Assembly: GCF_011764565.1 (NCBI RefSeq)
Contig: NZ_AP022871.1
Location: 9,424,320-9,488,319, forward strand
DNA: 64,000 bases
From: Phytohabitans suffuscus
GTDB taxonomy: Bacteria > Actinomycetota > Actinomycetes > Mycobacteriales > Micromonosporaceae
Direction: 5' to 3'
Positions 1 to 8,107 of this stretch are shown here, piece after piece. The notes under the pieces are model-generated. The model searched no databases and had not been told where the DNA came from. It worked only from the letters and a program-made list of their open reading frames with translations. A program made the position numbers and the translations under genes. Each line of letters begins with the position of its first letter. The first letter of the stretch is position 1.

Positions 1-1
1 G

Positions 2-523
2 GAGTCGTTCGGGAGCCTCGACATCCTGGTCAACAACACCGGCATCAACCCCGCCTTCGGGCCGCTGCTGGAGACCGACCCGGGCGCGGTGCGCAAGGTC
101 TTCGAGGTGAACGTCTTCGCCGCGATCGCCTGGCTGCGGCACGCGTACGACGCGTGGCTGGGCAAGCACGGCGGCGCGGTGGTCAACATGTCGTCGATCG
201 CGGGGATGGGCTCGGCGCCCGGCCTCGGCGCGTACGCCGCCAGCAAGGCCGCCCTGATCCAGGTCACCGCCCAGCTCGCCGTCGAGCTGGCCCCCGGCGT
301 ACGGGTCAACGCGGTCGCGCCGGCCGTGGTGAAGACGCAGTTCGCGACCGCGCTGTTCGCCGGGCGGGAGGAGGAGGTCTCGGCCGGGTACCCGCTGGGG
401 CGGCTGGGCGTGCCGACCGACGTGGCGGGCGCGGTGGCGTTCCTGGCCTCGCCGGACGCCGCGTGGATCACCGGGCAGACGCTGGTGGTGGACGGCGGCC
501 TGACCCTCGTGGGCAACCTGTGA
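2..523 (+). CDS. SDR family oxidoreductase, C-terminal part (5' end outside window)
   Basis: The reading frame is open from the left edge, so the N-terminal Rossmann glycine motif lies outside the window. What is visible is a classical short-chain dehydrogenase: NNTG near the start (the NNAG motif), a serine strand (VVNMSS), the catalytic YAASK, and the C-terminal GQTLVVDGG block of cofactor-dependent SDRs. It would reduce or oxidise an alcohol/ketone with NAD(P). Its TGA overlaps the GTG of the next gene by 4 bases, so it is translationally coupled to the phosphotransferase and acyl-CoA dehydrogenase genes. This trio suggests degradation of an alcohol- or fatty-acid-like substrate; the substrate cannot be told. 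Confidence 0.9.
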   Translation, partial: ESFGSLDILVNNTGINPAFGPLLETDPGAVRKVFEVNVFAAIAWLRHAYDAWLGKHGGAVVNMSSIAGMGSAPGLGAYAASKAALIQVTAQLAVELAPGVRVNAVAPAVVKTQFATALFAGREEEVSAGYPLGRLGVPTDVAGAVAFLASPDAAWITGQTLVVDGGLTLVGNL

Positions 524-1539
524 CACCGGGGCTCGACCTCCCGCGGCTGCGGGCGTACCTGGACGAGGAGCATCCCGGTCTGCGCGACGGCGACCTGCGC
601 GCGGAGCTGATCCCGGGCGGCCGGTCCAACCTCACGTACACGCTGCGGGACGCCACCCACCGCTGGGTCCTGCGCCGCCCGCCGCTGGGGCACGTGCTGC
701 GCACCGCGCACGACATGGGCCGCGAGCACCGGGTGATCAGCGCGCTCGCCCCGACCGCCGTGCCCGTACCCGGCACGGTCCTGCTCTGCGCCGACCCGGA
801 CGTGGTCGGCGCGCCGTTCTACGTGATGGAGTTCGTCGAGGGCACCGTCTACCGCACCGCGGAGCAGACCGCGGCGCTGGGCCGGGAGCGGGCGCACACC
901 CTCGCGTACACCCTGGTCGACGTCCTCGCCGACCTGCACGAGGTCGACCCGGAGTCGGTGGGGCTCGGCGACTTCGGCCACCCGGACGGCTACCTGGAGC
1001 GCCAGGTGCGGCGGTGGAAGGCGCAGCTCGACGCCTCCCGCAGCCGCGACCTGCCCGGCATCGAGCGGCTGCACGCCCGCCTCGCGCGGGCGGTGCCGGC
1101 GCGCAGCGGCGCGGGCGTGGTGCACGGCGACTACCGGCTCGACAACGTGGTCGTCGACGCGGGCGGGCGGGTCGCCGCCGTGCTCGACTGGGAGATGGCC
1201 ACCCTCGGCGACCCGCTGGCCGACCTGGGCCTGCTGGTCGTCTACTGGAACGGGCTCGCCCGGATCGGCGGCAACGCGGTCGCCACCGCGGTCAACCCGG
1301 CCGCCGGCTTCCCGCCCGGCCACGCGCTCGCCGACCGGTACGCGCGGCGGCGCGGCGCCGACCTCACCCACCTGCCCTGGTACACCGCGTTCGGCTACTT
1401 CAAGCTGGCGGTGATCGCCGAGGGCATCCACTACCGCTTCACGAAGGGTCAGACCGTCGGCGCCGGCTTCGAGCGGCTCGGGGAGATCGTCCCGCCGCTG
1501 GTCGCGTACGGCCACGCCACGCTGTCGCGGGAGGCATAG
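520..1539 (+). CDS. Phosphotransferase (APH) family protein
   Basis: A 339-residue protein of the aminoglycoside-phosphotransferase-like kinase fold, of the subgroup that sits beside acyl-CoA dehydrogenases. The Brenner-type catalytic motif HGDYRLDN starts near residue 202 and the metal-binding DWEMATLGDP near residue 223. In related organisms and in the N-terminus of eukaryotic ACAD10/11 this kinase is coupled to acyl-CoA dehydrogenase, consistent with phosphorylation of a hydroxyacyl-CoA; that role is inferred here. The GTG start at 520 gives a GTGA overlap with the upstream stop, and the stop abuts the next ATG directly. Confidence 0.88.
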   Translation: MTPGLDLPRLRAYLDEEHPGLRDGDLRAELIPGGRSNLTYTLRDATHRWVLRRPPLGHVLRTAHDMGREHRVISALAPTAVPVPGTVLLCADPDVVGAPFYVMEFVEGTVYRTAEQTAALGRERAHTLAYTLVDVLADLHEVDPESVGLGDFGHPDGYLERQVRRWKAQLDASRSRDLPGIERLHARLARAVPARSGAGVVHGDYRLDNVVVDAGGRVAAVLDWEMATLGDPLADLGLLVVYWNGLARIGGNAVATAVNPAAGFPPGHALADRYARRRGADLTHLPWYTAFGYFKLAVIAEGIHYRFTKGQTVGAGFERLGEIVPPLVAYGHATLSREA

Positions 1540-2739
1540 ATGGACTTCGGGTACGACGAGCGGACCGAGCGGCTGCGCGCGCGGCTGCTGTCCTTCATGG
1601 ACGAGTACGTGTACCCGGCCGAGCCGCTGCTCGACGAGCAGGAGGCGGCCGGTCCGCGGTGGAGCACCCCGCCGGTCGTGGAGGAGCTGAAGCGGCGGGC
1701 CCGCGAGCGCGGCCTGTGGAACCTCTTCCTCCCGTCGGCCGGCCTCACCAACCTGCGGTACGCGCCGCTCGCCGAGATCACCGGCCGCAGCCCGATGCTC
1801 GCCCCCGAGGCGCTCAACTGCTCGGCGCCGGACACGGGCAACATGGAGCTGCTCGCCGAGTTCGGCAGCCCGGCGCAGCGGGAGCGGTGGCTGGAGCCGC
1901 TGCTCGACGGGCGGATCCGCTCCGCGTTCTGCATGACCGAGCCGGAGGTGGCCTCCTCCGACGCCACCAACATCGCCACCGGCGTCACCCGCGACGGCGA
2001 CGAGTACGTCGTCGACGGCCGCAAGTGGTGGTCCACCGGCGCGATGAACCCGCGCTGCGAGATCCTCGTGGTCATGGGCCGCACCGACCCGGCGGCGCCG
2101 CGCCACCGCCAGCAGAGCATGATCCTGGTACCCCGCGACACCCCCGGCGTGACGGTGCGGCGCGGCCTGACGGTCTTCGGGTACGACGACGGCGGGCACG
2201 GCGGCCACGCGGAGATCACGTTCGAGGGCGTACGGGTACCCGCGTCCAACCTGATCGGCGGCGAGGGTGACGGCTTCGCGATCGCCCAGGCCCGGCTGGG
2301 TCCGGGCCGGATCCACCACTGCATGCGCCTGATCGGCATGGCCGAGCGCGCGCTGTCCCTGATGTGCCGGCGGGCCGCGCGGCGCGTGGCGTTCGGCCGG
2401 CCGATCGCGGAGCACGGCGTGGTGGCCGACTGGATCGCGGAGTCCCGGGTACGGATCGAGCAGGCCCGCCTGCTGGTCCTGAAGACCGCGTGGCTGATGG
2501 ACACCGCCGGCAACAAGGCCGCGCACGCCGAGATCCAGGCCATCAAGATCGTGACGCCGGCGATGGCCGAATGGGTGCTCGACAAGGCGATCCAGGCCCA
2601 CGGCGGCGGCGGGGTCAGCCAGGACTTCCCGCTCGCCCGCCTGTGGACGGCCGCCCGCACGCTCCGCCTGGCCGACGGCCCCGACGAGGTGCACCGGGCC
2701 GCGCTGGCCCGCCGCGAGCTGCGCGCCCACGCGACGTAG
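1540..2739 (+). CDS. Acyl-CoA dehydrogenase family protein
   Basis: A 399-residue flavoprotein with the standard acyl-CoA dehydrogenase order: helical N-domain, a middle beta domain containing FCMTEPEVASSDATN (FAD-binding loop), and a C-terminal helical domain with RVAFGRPIAEHG and the Q-A-HGGGGVS flavin-contact segment. It introduces a double bond into an acyl-CoA, or eliminates from a phosphorylated hydroxyacyl-CoA in the ACAD10/11-like system. It begins immediately after the phosphotransferase stop, so it belongs to the same operon. The substrate is not predictable from sequence alone. Confidence 0.93.
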   Translation: MDFGYDERTERLRARLLSFMDEYVYPAEPLLDEQEAAGPRWSTPPVVEELKRRARERGLWNLFLPSAGLTNLRYAPLAEITGRSPMLAPEALNCSAPDTGNMELLAEFGSPAQRERWLEPLLDGRIRSAFCMTEPEVASSDATNIATGVTRDGDEYVVDGRKWWSTGAMNPRCEILVVMGRTDPAAPRHRQQSMILVPRDTPGVTVRRGLTVFGYDDGGHGGHAEITFEGVRVPASNLIGGEGDGFAIAQARLGPGRIHHCMRLIGMAERALSLMCRRAARRVAFGRPIAEHGVVADWIAESRVRIEQARLLVLKTAWLMDTAGNKAAHAEIQAIKIVTPAMAEWVLDKAIQAHGGGGVSQDFPLARLWTAARTLRLADGPDEVHRAALARRELRAHAT

Positions 2740-2807
2740 GCGCCCGCGCCCCGGGCCGTGCCGGAAGGGGACCGCCCGGGGCTGCGGGCGTGCGGCACTA
2801 TGTGGGC

Positions 2808-3545
2808 ATGTCGAGCGCAGCAGCACCGGGCGGCGGGGTGTCGGAGTGGACCGTCGCGCCCGGCGCGGGGATCCCGGGGTCGCGGTCGGCCAACTCGCCC
2901 GACCGCCGCCTCCCCCGCGGCCGCCACGACCTGCCGCGCGAGTTCGTGGCCCGCACGCAGCGCGACCGGCTCATCGACGCCATGGCCCGCACCGTCGCCG
3001 ACAAGGGCTACGCGGGGACCTCGCTGGGCGACGTCTGCGCCGCGGCCGGAGTGTCCACACGCGCCTACTACCAGCACTTCCCGGACAAGGAGACGTGCTT
3101 CCTCGCCGCGTTCGAGCGCGGTGTCGAGCTGCTGCAGAAGAGCGTCGCCGTGGCGTACGGCCAGCCCGGCCGCTGGCCCGAGCGGGTGCGCCGCGGCCTG
3201 GGCACGCTGCTGCACATCCTCGCCGCCGAGCCCGCCTTCGCCGCCCTGGCCGTCGTCGAGGTGCTCGCCGCCGGCCCCCGGGCCCTCGCCGGCCGCCGCC
3301 AGCTGCTCGCCAGCTACCTGGACTTCTTCGCCGAGGCGCCGCGGCGGGCAGGCCACCCGCGGGTGCCCCCGGTAGCCGTCGAGGCCATCGTCGCCGGCAT
3401 CTACGGCGTCATCTTCGACCACGTCTCGACCGGCCGGGCCGCCGAGCTGCCGGCACGCCTGCCCGACCTGACCTACGTCGTACTCGCCCCCTTCGTCGGC
3501 CCGAGGGCGGCCGCCGCCGCGGCCGGGCTGCCGGTCGACGACTGA
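2808..3545 (+). CDS. TetR family transcriptional regulator
   Basis: A 245-residue protein with an extended, poorly conserved N-terminal arm of about 48 residues followed by a TetR helix-turn-helix at about residues 50-97 (GTSLGDVCAAAGVSTRAYYQHF). The C-terminal ligand domain is all-helical and unrecognised. It follows the acyl-CoA dehydrogenase on the same strand after about 70 bases, so it may control that operon. The chosen ATG gives the long arm; a GTG inside the arm could be the real start, which would not change the DNA-binding domain. Confidence 0.88.
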   Translation: MSSAAAPGGGVSEWTVAPGAGIPGSRSANSPDRRLPRGRHDLPREFVARTQRDRLIDAMARTVADKGYAGTSLGDVCAAAGVSTRAYYQHFPDKETCFLAAFERGVELLQKSVAVAYGQPGRWPERVRRGLGTLLHILAAEPAFAALAVVEVLAAGPRALAGRRQLLASYLDFFAEAPRRAGHPRVPPVAVEAIVAGIYGVIFDHVSTGRAAELPARLPDLTYVVLAPFVGPRAAAAAAGLPVDD

Positions 3546-3897
3546 GAAGCCTCGGCGATGTGCCCCGGTCCGCGCCAGCCCCCGGACCGTTCCCTCCCGC
3601 GCCGCCACGGCCGGCGCCTCACCACCCACCTCCTCGAACGCGAGGTCAGAAGATCGCGCCCCAGCGGTACAAGGGGCCTTCGCGGTCAGGGTTGAGCGGA
3701 TGGCGAGACGGTCTGGGTCGCGCGTGCGGAGGTTTCGCCGCCGCCACTCCTGCCCTCGAACGCGCGGCTCCCGGCCACCTCGGCCCCGAAAGCTCGCTGG
3801 AGACCTTCCGGGGTCAGGGCTCGAGTCTGTCCACAGTGGCCTCTGTGCTTCCGCTGGTCTGTCCGCGCCGATGTGGAGGCTGGGGGTCGGTTTCGGT

Positions 3898-4005
3898 GGA
3901 TCGTGGTACGGATCCGCCCCTCTGGGGCAGTTTCATACCACGATCTGTTACCGGGAGCCGCGCGTTCGAGGGCAAGATGGCGGCGGTGCCGAATTCGCCC
4001 GGTTT
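3898..4005 (-). repeat. Palindromic repeat family A, copy 1 (extended)
   Basis: Outer arms ATCGTGGTA (3900-3908) and TACCACGAT (3936-3944) enclose an inner GC-rich palindrome (gcccctctggggc). On the complementary strand the block continues upstream through GCCCTCGAACGCGCGG and a GCCGCCGCCA stretch. The same order is present at 31806-31912, so the repeat unit is about 105 bases, not just the hairpin. Confidence 0.75.
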
Positions 4006-4360
4006 GTTCTTCTCGTCAGGGTGATCGTGGGCCCCGGCCAGTGAGGACAGACCGGGAAGCCGCCCGTGGAGGACCCGAGGGATCGGTTCCGGCTTGATCG
4101 TGGACGCGAGCCACCCTCACAGAAGCAACCGCCATCCACCATCAGCGACCAACGGCGACAAACCAGGCAATTTCAGCGCGACACCACCGCACCCGCGACC
4201 CCGACCGCCTCACCATCCGCTCCACCCTGACCGCGAAAGCTCCATAGAGGGCTTTTCGGGGCCGGAGTGGTTGGGTGTCGCGCTGGCGCTGGTGATCGCT
4301 TACCCAAACCATGCCCAGTTTTTCCCGTGATCGACGCTTTGAGATCAACCCAAGACGCGG

Positions 4361-4405
4361 ATCGTGGTACACAGCTGCCCTCCAGCGGCAGCCAGGTACC
4401 ACGAT
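4361..4405. repeat. Palindromic repeat family A, copy 2
   Basis: Arms ATCGTGGTAC (4361-4370) and GTACCACGAT (4396-4405) are perfect 10-base inverted repeats around a 25-base loop that itself contains the inner pair gctgcc/ggcagc. Confidence 0.72.
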
Positions 4406-4680
4406 CTGCCCAAAGCCAGCCAACAGCGACGTCGATCAAGGACCGGCCCACCGCCCGGCGCTACCCGGACCCACGACAAAGCAGGGGCAAACGCCGCCAC
4501 AACCCGAACCGCCGCACAGACCCTCGAAACTCCATAGACACCCCTCGCTGGCGCGAGTTGCGCCGGGACCGTGACAGCAAGCCACCGCGGCGATCCAGCG
4601 ACCAGACACGCGCGGTCAGCAATTTCTCCCGGCTACGTTTTCGCAGGTCACGGCAGTCCTCGAATAGGCCAGCAGAGTCC

Positions 4681-4705
4681 CAGAGGGGCGGATCCGTACC
4701 ACGAT
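4681..4705. repeat. Palindromic repeat family A, half copy
   Basis: CAGAGGGGCGGATCC followed by GTACCACGAT matches the right half of the other copies, including the inner GGGGC arm. The left ATCGTGGTAC arm is missing. Confidence 0.6.
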
Positions 4706-4843
4706 CTACCGAAACCGCCCCCAGTTTCCACATCGAGGCGGACAGACCAGCGAAGCACATCCGGGCGGGTGGTCACGGGAGATCCAGGTAGGGAATGGCT
4801 GGCTTCGCGGCGTGCGGCGGCACCGGCTCGGGTTTTGGTCGTG

Positions 4844-4905
4844 GACCGCGGAGGGTGCGGCCGCGGGAGCGACGGTCCGGACCACCGCGGACGTCGCGGC
4901 AGCTC
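4844..4905 (+). repeat. 62-base repeat family B, copy 1
   Basis: Begins GACCGCGGAGGGTG and ends GACGTCGCGGCAGCTC. Two more copies of exactly the same length occur at 32502-32563 (inverted) and 33185-33246, differing by only a few bases each. Confidence 0.75.
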
Positions 4906-5219
4906 AGGTCTCTTCGGGTCCGATCCTCTTTGGACGGTCGAGGCCGGGAGCCGCGCGCGGGCAGCGTCGCGCGGGCAGCGTCACCGATCGCCGGGAGACG
5001 GCATGAGGCGAGGGGCACGGATGGCGCCGGCGCCGCGCTCGCTGTCGCGGCGGGTGCCCGGCCGCGGGCCCGGACGCGCCGGAGGACCTTGAGGTTCATC
5101 GATCCGCTTTAAGAGATCCTTAATTCCGCCGGAACGTCGATCCAAGCGGCGGACCAGGTCCGTACCCGGTTGCGACAAAACGAACACGACCGGTTGGGGG
5201 ACCTCGTGGAGAAGCTCTC

Positions 5220-5840
5220 ATGTCAGCACCACGCCACCTAGAGGCGCGGCCGGTGACCGGGCGGGGGCGGCATGCCCGCTCGGTGCCGGGTCCGGCCGGC
5301 CGCCCGATCCATCGCACTGGCATCCACCGGGCCGAGGGTGGACTGCTGCGCAGCCTTTACGACCAGCACGCCGAGCCGCTGTTCATGATCGCGCTCAGCC
5401 TGACCAACGGCGACCGGCGGCTGGCCGAGGACGTCGTACGGGAGACACTGCTGACCGCCTGGCGGGACGTGGACCGGATCGACGTGGCGGCGTCGTCCCT
5501 GCGTCCCTGGCTGGTCGGCATCGCCCAGCGGATCGTCGAGGACATCCGGCGGGAGGACATCCGGCGGGAGGACGACCGGCAGCCGAGCTACGACGAGCCG
5601 CCCGAGGTGTACGCGGCGGACGTCGAGCCGGCGATGCAGCGGATGATGGTGCTGGACGGGCTGCGCTCGCTGCCCGGGCCGGACCGCGAGATCCTCGTCG
5701 AGGCCTACTTCAAGGGCCGCGGCGTCCGGCACGTCGCCGACGACCTGGGGCTGCCGCCGGAGACGGTGAAGTGGCGGCTCTTCTTCGCACTCCGCGCGCT
5801 CCAGAAGGTACTGGTGGGGAGCGGGACCGACGATGCCTGA
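5220..5840 (+). CDS. ECF-type RNA polymerase sigma factor
   Basis: A 206-residue sigma-70 family protein of the ECF class. Region 2 lies around residues 42-80 (LYDQHAEPLFMIALSLTNG, then the acidic LAEDVV stretch) and region 4 around residues 142-198 (helix-turn-helix HVADDLGLPPETVKWRLFFAL). There is a basic N-terminal extension of about 40 residues before region 2. The stop overlaps the start of a zinc-finger anti-sigma gene, the usual sigma/anti-sigma pairing. The linker between regions 2 and 4 carries a perfect 15-base in-frame duplication (DIRRE twice, near 5540-5570). Confidence 0.9.
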   Translation: MSAPRHLEARPVTGRGRHARSVPGPAGRPIHRTGIHRAEGGLLRSLYDQHAEPLFMIALSLTNGDRRLAEDVVRETLLTAWRDVDRIDVAASSLRPWLVGIAQRIVEDIRREDIRREDDRQPSYDEPPEVYAADVEPAMQRMMVLDGLRSLPGPDREILVEAYFKGRGVRHVADDLGLPPETVKWRLFFALRALQKVLVGSGTDDA

Positions 5841-6994
5841 CCCGCCCGGCCCCTGCGTCCACCCGGACGTGGGCGCGTACGCGTTGGGACTGCTCGAGGC
5901 GGAGGAACGCCACGCCTACGAGCGGCACCTCATCACGTGCGCCCACTGCCTGCGGACGCTGGAGGGCCTGGCACCCCTGATCGAGCTGCTCGGCCAGGTG
6001 GACTCGGCGAGGCTGCTCGCCGACGCCGAGCAGGGGCGGGTGCGCCGGACCGCGGCACACCCGCCCGGCGCGGTCATCCCGCTCTTTCCCCGGCAGCGCC
6101 GGCCGGCGGACAGCCGGCGCCGCCCGCACCTGCGGGCCTGGGACGAGCTCGACGACCGCTTCCGCACCCCCGTGCCGCGGCCCGAGCCCGAGCCGCCGCC
6201 GCGCCCAAGGAGCAAGAACCCCCAAGGAGCAAGAACCACCCAGGAACCCTGAGCCACGCCGGGAGCCAGAGCCGGCCAGAAAGCAAGGGCCAGCCAAGGA
6301 GCAGGAACCACCCGGAGAGCGGGAGCTGGGCGGGAGGGACGGGCAGGGGCAACGGCGCCGTGGTGCGGCGGCTGGTGCTCGTCGCGGCCGCGGTGACCGT
6401 CGTGATGATGGTCAGTCTCGTGACGATCGCGGCGCGTTCCAGCGTGACCGACCCGGCCACCGTCGCCGCCCCGCCGCCCAAGGCGCCGGGCCAGGCGGCC
6501 GCCGCGACCACTACCGCCACCGCCGCCGCCCCGCCCACCAGCGTGCCGGCCGCCGCGCCGGCGCCGCCCCGCGGAAGCCCACCGCGGCGACGACCGCCCC
6601 GCCTCCCCCGCGTACCGGGGAAGAGACGGAGCCCGCGCCCAGCGCGACGAGGCCCGACTCGATCAAGGCCAACCCCGGTGGCGGCGCGGAGGGTGACCGC
6701 CTCGCGGGCCGCGACCCCGCGACCGGCGTCGCGGCCGAGGTGGGGTTGAGCGAGACCGCGGCGGGCCTGGACGTCTCCCTCACCGTCACCGGGCTGGCCG
6801 GTCCGTGCGACTGCGTGCTGCGCGTGGTCACCGTGGACGGTGTGGCGCGTACGGCGCTGCGGTGGCGGATGGCGAGCGGCCAGGACAGCTTCACCGGGCT
6901 GGGCGGCACGACCGTGGACCGGGCCGACATCGACCGCTTCGAGGTCGTCGACGCGACCGGCACCGTGCTGGTCACGGTCAGCTCCGGTCAGTGA
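5833..6994 (+). CDS. Zinc-finger anti-sigma factor, frameshifted in this sequence
   Basis: The N-terminal 100 residues form a cytoplasmic zinc-binding anti-sigma domain with HLITCAHC (H-x3-C-x2-C), which would sequester the sigma factor encoded just upstream (8-base overlap). A Pro/Glu-rich linker, one transmembrane helix (LVLVAAAVTVVMMVSLVTI, near 6370-6430) and an extracytoplasmic domain ending at 6994 follow. They lie in three different frames: the first break is near 6204-6237, at a 17-base direct repeat, and the second near 6567 in a CCCC run. Restoring one C at 6567 joins the linker to RKPTAATTAPPPP in frame. I read it as one gene damaged by missing bases; genuine inactivation cannot be excluded. 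Confidence 0.72.
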
Positions 6995-7032
6995 CAGCGC
7001 CAGCTCCGGACAGTGACAGCTCCGGACAGTGA
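6979..7032. repeat. Three 16-base direct repeats spanning the anti-sigma stop codon
   Basis: CAGCTCCGGWCAGTGA occurs at 6979-6994, 7001-7016 and 7017-7032. The first copy includes the TGA stop of the anti-sigma gene, so each copy re-supplies a stop in its own register. Confidence 0.8.
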
Positions 7033-7066
7033 CAGAGACCGAGCCAGCTCCCGGCGAGGGGCGGCG

Positions 7067-8007
7067 TCAGCTCCAGATGGTCACGTAGACCGGCGGGCGG
7101 AACCGGGACGGCGGCACGCCGGCGCCGGGCGCGCACATCAGCTGCATCGCGTCCGGGGTGCCGAGGAAGTTGCGCAGCCGCCGGGCGGCGTCCGGGCGGC
7201 GGTCGGGCGCCAGGGTCGTCACGTGCCAGCATGCCTGCACCGGGGTGCGTTCGGTCTCCACGATGGACAGTTCGCCGCGCCGCAGCTCGCGGCTGACCAG
7301 CGTCGACACGGCCGGCGCGACCCCGCGCCGTCGGCCGCCGCGGACCAGGCCGCGGTCTGGTTGGGGAAGACCCGGATCCGGTCCTCGGGCACCCGGAACG
7401 CGCGCAGCAGCCGGCCGGTGTCGCTGTCGGGGTCGGTGCCGGACGGGTCGACGAGCCACGGCCAGCGGCTCGGCGGGCCGGACGGGCGGTGGCGGGGCGG
7501 GCCGACCACGACGAGGCGGTAGCGCAGCACCGGCTCGGAGGCGAGCGCCGGGTCGCCGCTGAGGTCGGGGCCGAGCGCGACGTCGGCGAGGCGGTTGGGC
7601 AGCAGCACCCGCATCTCGGCGGCGGTGGCCACGCCGGAGGAGGTCTCGATCTGGCCGCTCCACCGCTTGCCGAACGCCTCGACCAGCGGCGTCGCGATGA
7701 ACTCCGCGATCGTGCTGGTCACCAGCAGCCGCAGCTGGGCGGCCGCGCCCTGGGCCGCGCGCACCGCCGCCTCGGCCTCGGCGCCGAGCGCGACCATCTG
7801 GGAGGCGATGCCGAAGAGGCGGTTGCCGCCCTCGGTCAGCGCCATCTCGTTGCCGTCGCGGACCACGAGCTGGTCGCCGAGATGCTGGCGGAGCGCGGCG
7901 AGCGAGCGGGACACCGCCGGCTCGCTGACGCCGAGCACGTCGGCCGCGGCCCGTACCGAACGCAGCCGCGCGACGAGCACGAACACGCCGAGCTGCGTGA
8001 GGGTCAT
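7067..8007 (-). CDS. LysR family regulator next to CO dehydrogenase genes (frameshifted)
   Basis: The N-terminal winged helix (residues 1-60: SVRAAADVLGVSEPAVSRSLAAL) is typical of LysR, followed by the periplasmic-binding-like effector domain. The frame breaks near 7321-7324: adding one base to the CCCC run joins AADGAG to VAPAVSTLVSREL and continues to the stop at 7067, giving a full-length regulator of about 310 residues. It is divergent from coxM, as cutR is from the CO dehydrogenase genes of mycobacteria, so it probably senses CO or growth state and controls that operon. The functional link is inferred from position and family. Confidence 0.82.
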
Positions 8008-8049
8008 GTATGGATCTTTACGCCGGGCAGGCTCCGCCGCCAGGGCACC

Positions 8050-8063
8050 TAACCATATGGTTA
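8050..8063. promoter_or_regulatory. Perfect 14-base palindrome, candidate LysR operator
   Basis: TAACCATATGGTTA lies in the 100-base gap between the divergent LysR gene and coxM, 45 bases before the coxM ATG. LysR proteins bind dyad elements in such gaps. It is an AT-rich island in otherwise very GC-rich DNA. Confidence 0.5.
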
Positions 8064-8107
8064 TCGGGCTGTTGCGGACTCCTCACCAACCGGTAAAAGC
8101 TGGGCCG

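Larger units (their letters stand above)
3546..5219. repeat. Gene-free region built of degenerate palindromic repeats (region 1)
   Basis: About 1.7 kb with no convincing gene: short open frames exist on both strands but none has a start site, codon bias or recognisable domain. It contains repeated blocks shared with the second gene-free region at 31711-33277. These are hairpins bounded by ATCGTGGTA/TACCACGAT (3900-3944, 4361-4405, half copy 4681-4705), one copy of a 62-base block (4844-4905), the motif GGTCTGTCCACAGTG near 3827, and an internal inverted pair (3668-3733 against 4186-4245). Base composition is visibly less GC-rich than in the flanking genes. Confidence 0.7.

Noticed and set aside
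4267..4791. 174-codon open frame in gene-free region 1
   Set aside because: It runs through the palindromic repeats, is Arg/Pro/Ser-rich, and has no ribosome binding site or recognisable domain.
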